58,688 nt of DNA from UBA6183 sp964603255 (GCA_964603255.1 CAZRVA010000004.1:1-58688); one strand, 5' to 3'. Positions 25,887 through 35,394 are shown, counted from the first letter of the stretch. Numbers and translations are program-made. Notes: generated by a model not told the origin, from the sequence alone.

Positions 25887-27914
25887 TTATCGCAAGAGGC
25901 GCAATAATGCAATCTCGGCAAAAAGAAACAATAATGCTATGATTATGAACAAACGCCACAATTGTTTACCGCTTAACTCGCTGCTTATTTGTGCGCCTAA
26001 AACCTGCGCATCATTGGCATTAATCATCACATTACTAAACAATTGACTTTGTTCAGCCAATTCATTTTCGCTTAAAAAACGCATAGCACTCTCGTTGCGG
26101 TTATGATTAAACGCTAAAATAGCAATTGGTGCTTTACTGCCCTTTTCGGTTACAGTAAACCAGCCTGGAGAGTTAATAGCCTCGATTTGTATCACTTTTT
26201 GGCCTTGATACATACTCGCCTCGGTAATCAACTCTTGTTGGGTACTTTTTACCTCAATTAATTTTTGTGTGATGTTGTTTTCAGTAGGTAAAAACGCTTG
26301 TTTGTTTTGTTTGATGACATAATAAACCGGCTTATTTTTTTGAACTCCCATGGCCAAGTTTAACATCATAGGAACAAATAAACTGTGCTGTTGCAGGTTG
26401 CTATATTTTTCGTTTAGTGGCACAGAGAGTTGATATACATTACCTTTACTTACATTAGTTTGCCACAATAAATCGTTACCGTTGTTTAAAGTTATTACTG
26501 CCTTTCCTCGCGTGTTACTTTGTTTTACTAGGGCAAAATGATTGCTCACTACCGGAAAATCAGTGTTGCCCACACGTTGTTTAAATACGTCTTTAAACAA
26601 CACATGTTGGGTGTTTACCTCACTAACTTTAAGACTTTGGCTGATGGCATTACCAATTGCTGGTAAGCCGTTTGAACCACCAAAACTATTGATGGCAGAG
26701 GGATTTTCAGCCGATGGAATTAATAATATTTGTCCGCCTTGGTTTAAGTAGTTATTCAACTCATTACTCAAACCTGTCGACCAATCTGTGGGTTCATCTA
26801 TAATTATGAGTTGGTATTTACTAAACTCTTGATAGTTGATATTACCAAATGTATTTTTAACCAAACTGTAATTAGCATCATTAGCATAAACGGCATCAAT
26901 AAACTTATTTTGATTTTTGCCAATATATAAAATTTGGTGTTGGCCTGTTGGTTTTAAAGCAAAATACAATTTGTCGTCAAATGTAATCGGATAATCGGTT
27001 ATGCTAATCTCGCCCTGTTGCCAATTGTTGTCGGATATGGTAACCAAAGCTTCGGCTAGTACTGACTCTCCCGCTCCTATGTTTACATTTAACAGAGCTT
27101 TTTGAACCTGATTTAAAGTAACTTTCACCACAAAACCTTCAACGGCTTCGTTACCGTGGTTGGTTATTTTAATTTGAAGTGCAGTTGGTTCGTTAGATTT
27201 GATAAAAGGTGAATTCACATAAACAGAGTCGACACTGATGTTTTGAGCCGATTTATTTTCAACCGGAATAAAATTATACCTGATGGCGCTGTCTGGTTTT
27301 AAGTTGTTAGCTTTAAACTGAGAAGTTTGAAAATCACTAATTACATAAGCATGATAAAAGCCGGTACCTTCTGTTAAAAATGTAGCTCTTTGTTTGTTAT
27401 AAATATCATTTAAAAAAGCGCTAGCCGTTGTTGGTTCAATGTTATCAATACGGGCTAAAGCTTCTGTTTTACTTAATACACGCTGTTCGCTACCACTTAA
27501 ATTATTGGTTAAAACCTGAAATTTATCGTGGTTATCGTACGCATTTACAATGGCACGTGCTTTATTTTTTGCCATTTCAAACAAAGCACCATCGCTACCT
27601 TTCGCATTCATGCTAAAGCTGTTATCAACAAACACACTTACCACATTGCCACCACCGGTTTTACTGTTTTGACCAAGGGGAATAAAAGGTTGCGCAAAAG
27701 CCATCACCATTGCCGATACCGCTATAATACGACACAACAACACCAATAAATCTTTCAGTTTTTGTTTCGATTTATTTTGCTCTTGTAATTGCTGCAAAAA
27801 ACGAATGTCGCTAAACACTATTTTTTTATAGCGCCTAAAATGAAATAAATGTATGATAATGGGAATGCTTATGGCAGCCAGTCCCCATAAAAAACCAGGA
27901 TATACAAATTGCAT
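25887..27914 (-). CDS. BatA-type membrane protein with von Willebrand A-like domain
   Basis: 675 residues. Residues 1-80 form the BatA/aerotolerance N-terminal double-helix domain (FLWGLAAISIPIIIHLFHFRRYK, then a second helix at 57-77). A VWA-like domain follows with the metal-site motif DNSFS (97-101). Beta-rich periplasmic domains make up most of the rest, and a final helix (about 652-672) anchors the C-terminus. It is longer than classical BatA/BatB, and there is no MoxR ATPase gene beside it. Function is probably envelope-related and is unproven. Confidence 0.85.
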   Translation of the reverse strand: MQFVYPGFLWGLAAISIPIIIHLFHFRRYKKIVFSDIRFLQQLQEQNKSKQKLKDLLVLLCRIIAVSAMVMAFAQPFIPLGQNSKTGGGNVVSVFVDNSFSMNAKGSDGALFEMAKNKARAIVNAYDNHDKFQVLTNNLSGSEQRVLSKTEALARIDNIEPTTASAFLNDIYNKQRATFLTEGTGFYHAYVISDFQTSQFKANNLKPDSAIRYNFIPVENKSAQNISVDSVYVNSPFIKSNEPTALQIKITNHGNEAVEGFVVKVTLNQVQKALLNVNIGAGESVLAEALVTISDNNWQQGEISITDYPITFDDKLYFALKPTGQHQILYIGKNQNKFIDAVYANDANYSLVKNTFGNINYQEFSKYQLIIIDEPTDWSTGLSNELNNYLNQGGQILLIPSAENPSAINSFGGSNGLPAIGNAISQSLKVSEVNTQHVLFKDVFKQRVGNTDFPVVSNHFALVKQSNTRGKAVITLNNGNDLLWQTNVSKGNVYQLSVPLNEKYSNLQQHSLFVPMMLNLAMGVQKNKPVYYVIKQNKQAFLPTENNITQKLIEVKSTQQELITEASMYQGQKVIQIEAINSPGWFTVTEKGSKAPIAILAFNHNRNESAMRFLSENELAEQSQLFSNVMINANDAQVLGAQISSELSGKQLWRLFIIIALLFLFAEIALLRLLR

Positions 27915-27973
27915 GCGGTGTAAATATATGTAGTTTGGCTAACATAAACATTAACCTATTACTAAACCTGTAT

Positions 27974-28279
27974 TTAAAACGTAAGTTCTAAATCGGTAAG
28001 TATATGGTTATTCTGAACATGCTGTTCAACAATACGTTCAACATCGTTTAAAGTAACGTGTCCGTAGTAAGTACCTTCAGGATAAATAACCAAAGCAGGT
28101 CCGTTGCTACAAGCATCAATACAACCCGAACGTTGTGCACGAACTTTACCCTGTAAACCTTTATCGCGCAATACCTCTTTAAATTTATTAACCAATTCCA
28201 TCCCTCTGGCTTCACCACAACAAGCCTTTCCCTCGGCTTTTTGGTTGGTGCAAATAAAAATATGTTTGTCGTATCTCAT
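27974..28279 (-). CDS. 2Fe-2S ferredoxin-like (thioredoxin-fold) protein
   Basis: 101 residues from the ATG at 28279; a TTG three codons upstream is less likely. It is a thioredoxin-like ferredoxin with cluster cysteines in the pattern FICTNQ...ACCGEARG and SGCIDACSNGP, as in Shethna-type or NuoE-like domains. It is probably a small soluble electron carrier or iron-sulfur sensor. It is divergent from terC, with only 47 bp between starts. Confidence 0.88.
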   Translation of the reverse strand: MRYDKHIFICTNQKAEGKACCGEARGMELVNKFKEVLRDKGLQGKVRAQRSGCIDACSNGPALVIYPEGTYYGHVTLNDVERIVEQHVQNNHILTDLELTF

Positions 28280-28307
28280 GTGCCACAAATGTGGGCATTT
28301 TTTTTAA

Positions 28308-28315
28308 TATATTTG
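28308..28315 (+). promoter_or_regulatory. Probable -7 promoter element of the terC gene
   Basis: TATATTTG matches the Bacteroidota -7 consensus TAnnTTTG and ends 11 bp before the ATG at 28327. No clear -33 TTTG is seen. Confidence 0.45.
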
Positions 28316-28326
28316 CAGCCACAATT

Positions 28327-29076
28327 ATGGACTTAATCACTCTTTTTTCGAGACCAGAAGCTTGGCTTTCGTTAATTACGCTATCGGTAATGGAAATTGT
28401 TCTAGGAATCGATAACGTTATTTTCATTTCGCTTGTTACAGGTAAACTTCCACCCGAAAATCAGAACAAGGCCAGACGATTAGGTTTATTTTTAGCACTC
28501 TTTATCCGTTTGATATTATTATCATTTATCAGCTACATTGTTAAAGAAATGGTTGATCCTATTATCACCGTTTTCGATCAAGGCTTTAGCTGGAGAGACA
28601 TAATTTTATTAGCTGGTGGCTTGTTTTTATTGTACAAGAGTACTTTAGAAATTTACGAATTATTAGAGGCCGATCCGGAAGAACAAAGCAAAAAAGTAAA
28701 TCCTACTTTTTGGAATGTGGTTCTGCAAGTTATCATTATCGATATTGTATTTTCATTCGACTCGATAATTACTGCAGTAGGTTTAGCTCAAGACTTACCA
28801 ATTATGATTGCAGCCGTAGTTATTTCTATGATAATCATGTTATTTTTCTCTGCGGCAATCAGTAAGTTTATTGATAAACATCCAAGTATTAAACTTTTGG
28901 CATTAGCATTTTTGTTAACCATCGGTTTGTTATTGGTTGCAGAAAGTTTCGGACAACATGTTTCAAAAGGTTATGTATACTTTGCAATGGCCTTCTCTAT
29001 TTTGGTTGAATTGCTAAATATGCGAATGCGCAAAAAATCGAGCAAACCTGTTGAGCTTAAAGACATTTACAAATAA
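28327..29076 (+). CDS. TerC-family integral membrane protein
   Basis: 249 residues from the ATG at 28327; the reading from GTG at 28291 would swallow the probable promoter. There are about seven hydrophobic helices, with the TerC core LSVMEIVLGIDNVIFIS near the N-terminus and the second IDIVFSFDSIITAVGL motif whose acidic residues lie in the membrane. The family is linked to tellurium resistance and, in better-studied members, manganese export during metallation of secreted proteins. The true substrate here is unknown. It has its own terminator. Confidence 0.9.
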   Translation: MDLITLFSRPEAWLSLITLSVMEIVLGIDNVIFISLVTGKLPPENQNKARRLGLFLALFIRLILLSFISYIVKEMVDPIITVFDQGFSWRDIILLAGGLFLLYKSTLEIYELLEADPEEQSKKVNPTFWNVVLQVIIIDIVFSFDSIITAVGLAQDLPIMIAAVVISMIIMLFFSAAISKFIDKHPSIKLLALAFLLTIGLLLVAESFGQHVSKGYVYFAMAFSILVELLNMRMRKKSSKPVELKDIYK

Positions 29077-29083
29077 CAACAAC

Positions 29084-29117
29084 AAGGGAGTAAAGCATTT
29101 TACTCCCTTCATTTTTT
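29084..29117 (+). terminator. Rho-independent terminator of the terC gene
   Basis: A perfect 11-bp stem (AAGGGAGTAAA with TTTACTCCCTT) is followed by CATTTTTT, between terC and lipB. Confidence 0.9.
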
Positions 29118-29121
29118 ATAC

Positions 29122-29823
29122 ATGACAGCGGTAACTTTTATTGATTGGGGTAACATTGCTTACCAAGAAGCTTGGGATAAACAAGAGGTATTGTTTAAGG
29201 AAAAGGTTGATCGTAAGTTTTTAAACCGAAGCTTACCCGAAAACGAACAAGTATTGCCTCAAAATCATTTAATTTTTTGTGAGCACCCGCATGTATATAC
29301 ACTTGGCAAAAGTGGTAGTGAAAATAACCTGTTAATTAATGAAGCGTTTTTACAAAAAATTGGTGCTACGTATGTTCCTATTAATCGTGGTGGCGATATT
29401 ACTTACCATGGCCCGGGGCAAGTGGTGGGCTATCCTATTTTAGATTTAGAACAATTTTTTACCGATATACATAAATACCTGCGTTTTTTAGAAGAAGCCA
29501 TCATTTTAACCATGGCCGAATACGGTTTAAAAGGTGAGCGATACGAGGGTTATACAGGTGTTTGGCTTGATGCTGATGACCCTAAAAAAGCTCGTAAAAT
29601 TTGCGCTATGGGTGTGCGTTGCAGCCGTTGGGTTACCATGCATGGTTTTGCATTTAATGTAAATACCAATCTTGATTATTTTAATCACATTGTACCTTGT
29701 GGTATTGATGATAAACAAGTAACCTCTTTACAAAAAGAATTAGGTTGTGAGGTTGATGTGGAAGAAGTTAAAACCAAACTAAAAAAACACATTGCAACCT
29801 TGTTTGACATGCAATTGCAGTAA
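29122..29823 (+). CDS. lipB: Octanoyl-[acyl carrier protein]-protein transferase
   Basis: A 233-residue LipB that transfers octanoate from ACP to lipoyl domains. The signature RGGDITYHGPGQ is at 89-100, Lys159 lies in ARKICAMGV and the nucleophile Cys193 in HIVPCGI. The order and spacing of Lys and Cys match active LipB. The insertion with an ENEQVLPQNHL segment near the N-terminus is usual for Bacteroidota. lipA is not in the window. It ends 5 bp from the convergent GSCFA gene. Confidence 0.96.
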   Translation: MTAVTFIDWGNIAYQEAWDKQEVLFKEKVDRKFLNRSLPENEQVLPQNHLIFCEHPHVYTLGKSGSENNLLINEAFLQKIGATYVPINRGGDITYHGPGQVVGYPILDLEQFFTDIHKYLRFLEEAIILTMAEYGLKGERYEGYTGVWLDADDPKKARKICAMGVRCSRWVTMHGFAFNVNTNLDYFNHIVPCGIDDKQVTSLQKELGCEVDVEEVKTKLKKHIATLFDMQLQ

Positions 29824-29828
29824 TTCAA

Positions 29829-30764
29829 TTAAAGGTTAAAATACTTCTCGTTAAACAACTTTTCCTGAGCATTTAAACCCGCTACAAACTTTTGATGCGC
29901 TATTGTGCCTTCATGCATAATACGATGCTTTTTCATTGCGCCAAGTGCTTTTGCATCCAACACAAATTGTTGGGTAACCTCATCAAAACAACTATTTACC
30001 AATTTTTGCCAAACGTAATTTACAGCTTGCTTGTTGGGATGAATTAAATCGCTATCGTAAAAACGATAATCACGTAACTCGTCAATTACTATTTCGTAAG
30101 CAGGAAAATAATAGGCGTTGGGTTGATGGTTACTTAACTCATAAACGGCCAGCAATAAAATGCCTTTACTAACATTATTTTCAAATAAACCATCTTTGGT
30201 ATGCCTTACCGGACTTACAGTAAATACAAACTGAACGTGAGGTAAACTGCTGATAACTTCTTTCCATGCATCAACTATTTCAGTTACACTCAATAGTCTT
30301 TTATTAAAATGTTGTTGCGGATATTTATGGCAGTTGGCTACTATAAAACCAGGTTTATCTTTTAACTCATACACATATGCAGAACCCAATGTTACATAAA
30401 CAATAACCTGGGGTTGATGAATAAATTGGTGTGCTTGTTTTAGTGTAGCATTGATGTGTTGCAGAGCATCGCTTTTATTGGTTGAATTAAACGAAGAATG
30501 ATGAAGCCAGGTATGGTATAATTCATTGTACAAGTGCAAATCATTTTCATTGTATGGTATGCCCTCGCCTATTTGCTTTATATGTTGTGCAATACTAATG
30601 GGATTATAAACAACACCATTGGGTTGAGAAAAAACATTAAACTGATGTTCGGTAAGTAAATCACCAATATTATCAGCAAAACAAGAGCCTGTTAGCAACA
30701 TAGGTTGTTTGTAGTTAAACCTTTGGTTAGGTGATTTAGGTGTAAACTTTATTGTAAAATCCAT
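29829..30764 (-). CDS. GSCFA-domain protein
   Basis: 311 residues from the ATG at 30764. The GSCFA motif appears as LLTGSCFADNIGDLL near the N-terminus, the first block of an SGNH/GDSL-like hydrolase fold, with further blocks NGVVYNP, VYVTLGSAYVY, FTVSPVRH and DLIHPNKQAV (probable catalytic Asp-His). The substrate is unknown; acyl-ester hydrolysis is inferred from the fold. The 69-bp hairpin array begins 55 bp upstream of its start codon. Confidence 0.88.
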   Translation of the reverse strand: MDFTIKFTPKSPNQRFNYKQPMLLTGSCFADNIGDLLTEHQFNVFSQPNGVVYNPISIAQHIKQIGEGIPYNENDLHLYNELYHTWLHHSSFNSTNKSDALQHINATLKQAHQFIHQPQVIVYVTLGSAYVYELKDKPGFIVANCHKYPQQHFNKRLLSVTEIVDAWKEVISSLPHVQFVFTVSPVRHTKDGLFENNVSKGILLLAVYELSNHQPNAYYFPAYEIVIDELRDYRFYDSDLIHPNKQAVNYVWQKLVNSCFDEVTQQFVLDAKALGAMKKHRIMHEGTIAHQKFVAGLNAQEKLFNEKYFNL

Positions 30765-30818
30765 CGCCTGCAAGTTAACTATTTGCAACAATCAAAAAAT
30801 ACGGTTTCGTGTTGATGG

Positions 30819-31259
30819 CACATTCAACCCTTTCAGGGTTGGTCACTGTCATTCATCATTATTGCCCACGAATTGTATTCGTGGCTATTCACATTCAACC
30901 CATTTAGGGTTGCTTTGTCCTTGTTCTCCTTATTCATCCACGAATTGCATTCGTGGCTATTCACGTTAAACCCTTTCAGGGTTGGTTCATCGTCTTCCAT
31001 CATCATCCACGAATTGCATTCGCGGCTATTCACGTTCAACCCTTTTAGGGTTGGTTCATCGTCTTCTATCATCATCCACGAATTGCATTCGCGGCTGTTT
31101 ACATTCAATCCTTTTAAGGTTGGTTCATCGTCCTCCATCATCATCCACGAATTACATTCGCGGCTATTCATGTTCAACCCTTTTAGGGTTGGTACATTGT
31201 CTTTCACCATTTACCACGAATTACATTCGCGGATATTCACGTTCAACCCTTTCAGGTTG
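30819..31259 (-). repeat. 69-bp tandem array of paired hairpins (six A, seven B)
   Basis: Six copies of palindrome A (CCACGAAT-TGC-ATTCGTGG, starting at 30866, 30938, 31007, 31076, 31145 and 31214) alternate with seven copies of palindrome B (CAACCCTTTCAGGGTTG, first at 30825, last at 31244). A is joined to B by an 11-bp linker close to CTATTCACGTT. Unit length is 72 bp once, then 69 bp. From unit 3 onward A shows a change that gives an A-C mismatch on the plus strand but a G-U pair on the minus strand, so a minus-strand RNA is favoured. The open frame across it is an artefact of the 69-bp period. Confidence 0.9.
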
Positions 31260-31513
31260 TCACAATCAACCCTCCCAATACAAAAAGCATTCTATAGTAA
31301 GAATATCTAAATCCCAAAGTAAAACCATAAACCATAAACCATAAACATTGAACCACAAGCCCCAAACAAATCAACCCATCAACCAATAACTAATAACCAT
31401 GTACATATCATGTTTACAACTATTACAAACAAGAAACACTGCCTTTACAATTAATTTCGTTAATTGAAATATCATTAATCAACTACATCTCTTAACCTTC
31501 AATTACAACAGCC
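31260..31513. other. A/C-rich gene-free leader of the PIN-PhoH gene
   Basis: From 31321 to 31400 the plus strand is almost free of G and T in runs of words such as ACCATAA, AACCACAA, CCCCAAAC and ACCAATAACTA. A small palindrome (CAATTAA-TTTCG-TTAATTG, 31448-31466) lies near the start codon and could be an operator. No gene is seen. Confidence 0.55.
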
Positions 31514-32848
31514 ATGGCCAGAAAAGTTTCAGACAAAAAAATCTTCGTTTTAGATACCTCAGTTATTTTATACGACCATAAATGCATCAACAATTTTCAA
31601 GAGCATGATGTAGCAATTCCTATAACGGTGCTTGAAGAATTGGATAATTTTAAAAAAGGAAACGACACCATAAACTACGAGGCTCGTGAGTTTATTCGCT
31701 ACCTGGATAAGTTGTCTGGTGAATACACCTTAACCGAATGGATTCCGATTAACGGCAGAGGGCGCGGAAAATTACGTGTTCAGTTTAAAGAGAAAGCAAG
31801 TGTAGATGCGATGGTAGTTTTTGGCGACCGAAAAGCTGATCACAAAATACTAAATGCAGCCATGGCCATTAGCGAAGAGTACCCTTCGCGAAAAGTGGTT
31901 ATGGTTACAAAAGATGTTAACCTCAGGCTCAAAGCAAAATCGTTAAACATTACTGCCGAGGATTACGAAACCGGTAAAATTAAAAACCTGGATACCCTTC
32001 ATACCGGTATTTCAACCATAGATGGTGTTAAACAATCTGTTATTGATTTGATATATGCAGATGGTTTTGTTAGCTACGATTTGTTGTTTAAAAAGAAACC
32101 TGCGGCCAACCATTACTTCGTTTTAAAAAATAACAAAACAAGCGTGTTGTGTTACTACAACCATCAAAACGAAAGTATTGAGCGTATTGACAAACGCACT
32201 GCACACGGCATTAAACCACGTAATGCAGAACAAACATTTGCTATGCATGCGGTACTTAATCCTAATGTGTCTTTAGTAAGTATACAAGGTGTGGCCGGTA
32301 CCGGTAAAACACTTTTGGCACTTGCAGCTGCGCTTGAACAACGCCACAATTACCGCCAAATTTATTTAGCCAGACCAATAGTTCCGCTGGGCAATAAAGA
32401 CATTGGTTATTTACCGGGTGATATTAAAAGTAAAATTAACCCATACATGGAACCACTCTGGGACAACTTAAAGTTGATTCAAAACCAATGGAAAGAAACC
32501 GATAAAGAATACCAGAAAATAACAGAGATGGTAAATCAAGAAAAGTTAGTGGTTTCTCCTTTGGCTTATATCAGAGGACGTAGCTTATCTAATATTTTAT
32601 TCATTATTGATGAAGCGCAAAACCTCACCCCGCTTGAAGTTAAAACCATTATTACAAGAGCAGGCGAAGGCAGCAAAATTGTATTTACGGGTGATGTTTT
32701 TCAGATAGATACACCCTATTTGGATGCACAATCTAATGGACTAAGTTATTTGATAGACCGCATTAGAGACAACCCAATTTATGCGCATATTACTCTTGAA
32801 AAAGGCGAAAGAAGTGAACTGGCCAATGTAGCCAACTTATTATTGTAA
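31514..32848 (+). CDS. PIN-domain / PhoH-like ATPase
   Basis: A 444-residue cytoplasmic protein joining an N-terminal PIN RNase domain (about 8-150; acidic residues in FVLDTSVILYD, ITVLEELDNFK and VTKDVNLRLKA) to a PhoH-type P-loop ATPase (Walker A GVAGTGKT, Walker B FIIDEAQNL, then TGDVFQID). This is the YlaK/PhoH2 architecture, an ATP-dependent, sequence-selective RNase/helicase in studied members. There is no antitoxin-like ORF directly upstream, unlike actinobacterial PhoH2. It has its own terminator. Confidence 0.93.
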   Translation: MARKVSDKKIFVLDTSVILYDHKCINNFQEHDVAIPITVLEELDNFKKGNDTINYEAREFIRYLDKLSGEYTLTEWIPINGRGRGKLRVQFKEKASVDAMVVFGDRKADHKILNAAMAISEEYPSRKVVMVTKDVNLRLKAKSLNITAEDYETGKIKNLDTLHTGISTIDGVKQSVIDLIYADGFVSYDLLFKKKPAANHYFVLKNNKTSVLCYYNHQNESIERIDKRTAHGIKPRNAEQTFAMHAVLNPNVSLVSIQGVAGTGKTLLALAAALEQRHNYRQIYLARPIVPLGNKDIGYLPGDIKSKINPYMEPLWDNLKLIQNQWKETDKEYQKITEMVNQEKLVVSPLAYIRGRSLSNILFIIDEAQNLTPLEVKTIITRAGEGSKIVFTGDVFQIDTPYLDAQSNGLSYLIDRIRDNPIYAHITLEKGERSELANVANLLL

Positions 32849-32854
32849 ATTTGT

Positions 32855-32890
32855 AAAACGAGGTAACCAAAAGTTACCTCGTTTTAATTT
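32855..32890 (+). terminator. Rho-independent terminator of the PIN-PhoH gene
   Basis: A perfect 13-bp stem (AAAACGAGGTAAC with GTTACCTCGTTTT) with loop CAAAA is followed by AATTT. Confidence 0.92.
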
Positions 32891-32911
32891 ACTGTTTACC
32901 CGTTATTATTT

Positions 32912-35380
32912 ATGCTCGGATTAAGCCACGAAGAAGCTGAAATACTTTTAAAGAAGTTTGGTTACAACGAACTACCAAGCGCCAAACCCAAGAATGTTCT
33001 GCGAATAGCACAAGAGGTTATTAAAGAACCTATGTTTCTGCTTTTACTTGCATGTGCTACAATTTATGTTTTAGTGGGCGATCACTCGGAAGGTATAATT
33101 ATGTTTTCTTCCATTGTATTGATTATTTCCATTACTTTCTATCAGTACCGCAAAACAGAAAAAGCCCTTGATGCACTTAAAAAATTATCATCACCAAGGG
33201 TATTGGTAAGAAGAAATGGTGAAGAAATAAGAATTGCCGGACGTGATATTGTGCCGGGCGATTTAATGTTGGTAAACGAAGGTGATCGTATTGCAGCTGA
33301 TGCTATTTTAATTGAAAGTGTAAACTTAAAAGTGGATGAATCGATACTTACAGGCGAATCGATAGCGATTGAAAAAGACCCGCACACCGAACAACTTGAA
33401 CTGTACAGTGGCACTTTAGTTGTACAAGGAAAGGGTGTGGCTAAAGTTACGCAAACTGGCACAAATGCTAAGCTTGGCTCCATTGCGACTTCATTAAAAA
33501 ACATAGAAGACAGCGAACCTAAATTGCAACAAGAGATGAAAATCTTAATCCGTAATTTAGGCATTGGAGGAATTGTTATAAGTGTAGCGGTTGTTGTTTT
33601 ATTTTATTTTACCCGTGGCAATTTTGTTCAATCGTTGCTTACAGGCTTATCATCAGCTATGGCTATTTTGCCAGAAGAGTTTCCGGTGGTGTTAACCATA
33701 TTTATGGCATTAGGTGCATGGCGTATGTCTAAGAAAAATGTACTTACTCGCAAACCTGCTGTTATAGAATCTTTAGGTTCGGCAACCATTTTATGCAGTG
33801 ATAAAACAGGTACCATCACCCAAAACAAAATGGAAGTTTCGGCACTTTGTGTGCAGGGCAATATCATCAAAAAAGATGCTTTTAATAACTTGTCGCAATC
33901 TGCATTAAGCATTATTGCTACTGCAAATAACGCCACTCCACCAGACAGTATCGACCCGATGGAAAAAGCCATCATCAGCCTTCATCATCATCACCAAAAA
34001 AGTAGTGAACAAAACCTTATAAGAGAATATCCTTTAACCAAAAAGTTACTGGCCATGACAAGGGTAATTGATTCAGGCAACGAAATATTGGTATCAACAA
34101 AAGGTGCTCCCGAAGCTATTTTTAGTTTGTGTGGTTTAAGTCATGATGAAGTTCAAAAAGAACTAACTCATGTTAACGAAATGGCTCAACTTGGATACCG
34201 GGTTTTAGGTGTTGCTCAAACCAAATACAACAAACCTGTTTTACCTGAAGCACAACACGATTTTGAATTAACGTATTTGGGGTTGATTGCATTTGAAGAC
34301 CCAATACGTCCTGAGGTTCCGCAAGCTGTAGCAGCATGTAAACAAGCAGGCATAAAGGTGATGATGATAACCGGAGATTACCCTGCAACAGCTAAAACCA
34401 TTGCACAGCAAGCAGGATTAGAAGTAAGTGGATTGATAACCGGTAAAGAAATAAACGAGTTGAATGATGTTGATTTACAAACGAGACTTGCTCGTGTTAC
34501 CGTTGTTGCCCGTGCCGTTCCCGAACAAAAGCTACGCATTATTAAAGCACTTCAAAACAGTGGTGAAATAGTTGCTATGACAGGTGATGGGGTAAACGAT
34601 GCACCGGCTTTAAAGGCTGCAAACATTGGCATAGCCATGGGCAATAAAGGTACTGATGTGGCACGCGAAGCATCAGCAATTGTATTGTTAGACGATAATT
34701 TTGCCTCTATTGTATCGGGTGTTAAACTAGGTAGACGTATTTATGATAACTTACAAAAGGCCATGTCGTACATTATGGCGATACACATGCCGATTATTGG
34801 AATGGTTTTACTCCCAGCTGTATTTCCAAAGCTACCAATTTTGTTGCTACCGCTACACATTATTTTTATGGAGTTAATTATTGATCCGGTTTGTTCTGTT
34901 GCGTTTGAATCAGAACAAGATGAAGTTGATATTATGACCCGACCACCACACAATGTTAATGAAAGTTTTTTTGGCTTTAAACAAATCCTTAGAAGCTCGC
35001 TGCGTGGTTTTATTTTGTTGGCTATGATTATTGTGGTGTATGATATATCAGCCACAATGCACTACACCGAAAACGAATTACGTGCGATAACATTTACTGC
35101 CTTAATTTTAGGTAACGTAGTTTTAATCTTATCAAACCTATCTAAAACAAGAAATTTTGTAGCGGTAATTTTAGAGAACAACATAGCTACAAGCATCATG
35201 GTTTCGGCAGCATTGTTAATTACAGGAATGATACTTTTTGTGCCTGCACTTCAAGTGTTATTTAAGGTTCAACCTCCCGACTTTAGAGGATTTGTAGCAC
35301 CTTTAGCAGGCGCTTTATTATTACTTGTTTTGTTTGAGTCTGTAAAATACATTACCAAAACAAAACAAGTTAAACGTTAA
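32912..35380 (+). CDS. Cation-translocating P-type ATPase (P2-like)
   Basis: An 822-residue ion pump. The cation-ATPase N domain covers about 1-60. The actuator loop has TGES (147-150). The membrane motif in helix 4 is PEEFP (254-258). The phosphorylated Asp297 lies in SDKTGTIT, and the hinge motif is MTGDGVNDAP. About ten membrane helices are expected. It resembles Ca2+-ATPases, but PEEFP replaces the usual PEGLP, and the helix 6 region reads ELIIDPVCSVAFE with a cysteine. Calcium is therefore not assured and manganese or another cation is possible. Its stop is 14 bp from the convergent tonB-like gene. Confidence 0.92.
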   Translation: MLGLSHEEAEILLKKFGYNELPSAKPKNVLRIAQEVIKEPMFLLLLACATIYVLVGDHSEGIIMFSSIVLIISITFYQYRKTEKALDALKKLSSPRVLVRRNGEEIRIAGRDIVPGDLMLVNEGDRIAADAILIESVNLKVDESILTGESIAIEKDPHTEQLELYSGTLVVQGKGVAKVTQTGTNAKLGSIATSLKNIEDSEPKLQQEMKILIRNLGIGGIVISVAVVVLFYFTRGNFVQSLLTGLSSAMAILPEEFPVVLTIFMALGAWRMSKKNVLTRKPAVIESLGSATILCSDKTGTITQNKMEVSALCVQGNIIKKDAFNNLSQSALSIIATANNATPPDSIDPMEKAIISLHHHHQKSSEQNLIREYPLTKKLLAMTRVIDSGNEILVSTKGAPEAIFSLCGLSHDEVQKELTHVNEMAQLGYRVLGVAQTKYNKPVLPEAQHDFELTYLGLIAFEDPIRPEVPQAVAACKQAGIKVMMITGDYPATAKTIAQQAGLEVSGLITGKEINELNDVDLQTRLARVTVVARAVPEQKLRIIKALQNSGEIVAMTGDGVNDAPALKAANIGIAMGNKGTDVAREASAIVLLDDNFASIVSGVKLGRRIYDNLQKAMSYIMAIHMPIIGMVLLPAVFPKLPILLLPLHIIFMELIIDPVCSVAFESEQDEVDIMTRPPHNVNESFFGFKQILRSSLRGFILLAMIIVVYDISATMHYTENELRAITFTALILGNVVLILSNLSKTRNFVAVILENNIATSIMVSAALLITGMILFVPALQVLFKVQPPDFRGFVAPLAGALLLLVLFESVKYITKTKQVKR

Positions 35381-35394
35381 TAAAATATAAAAAT

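Noticed and set aside
30833..31210. Open frame of 125 codons on the minus strand (and similar frames on plus) across the hairpin array
   Set aside because: The repeat period of 69 bp is a multiple of three, so frames stay open by chance. The translation is a monotonous repeat driven by palindromic DNA and there is no start context.
30819..31259. CRISPR array
   Set aside because: The conserved part is two palindromes plus a linker, the spacers are short and mutually similar, and there is no cas gene or leader.
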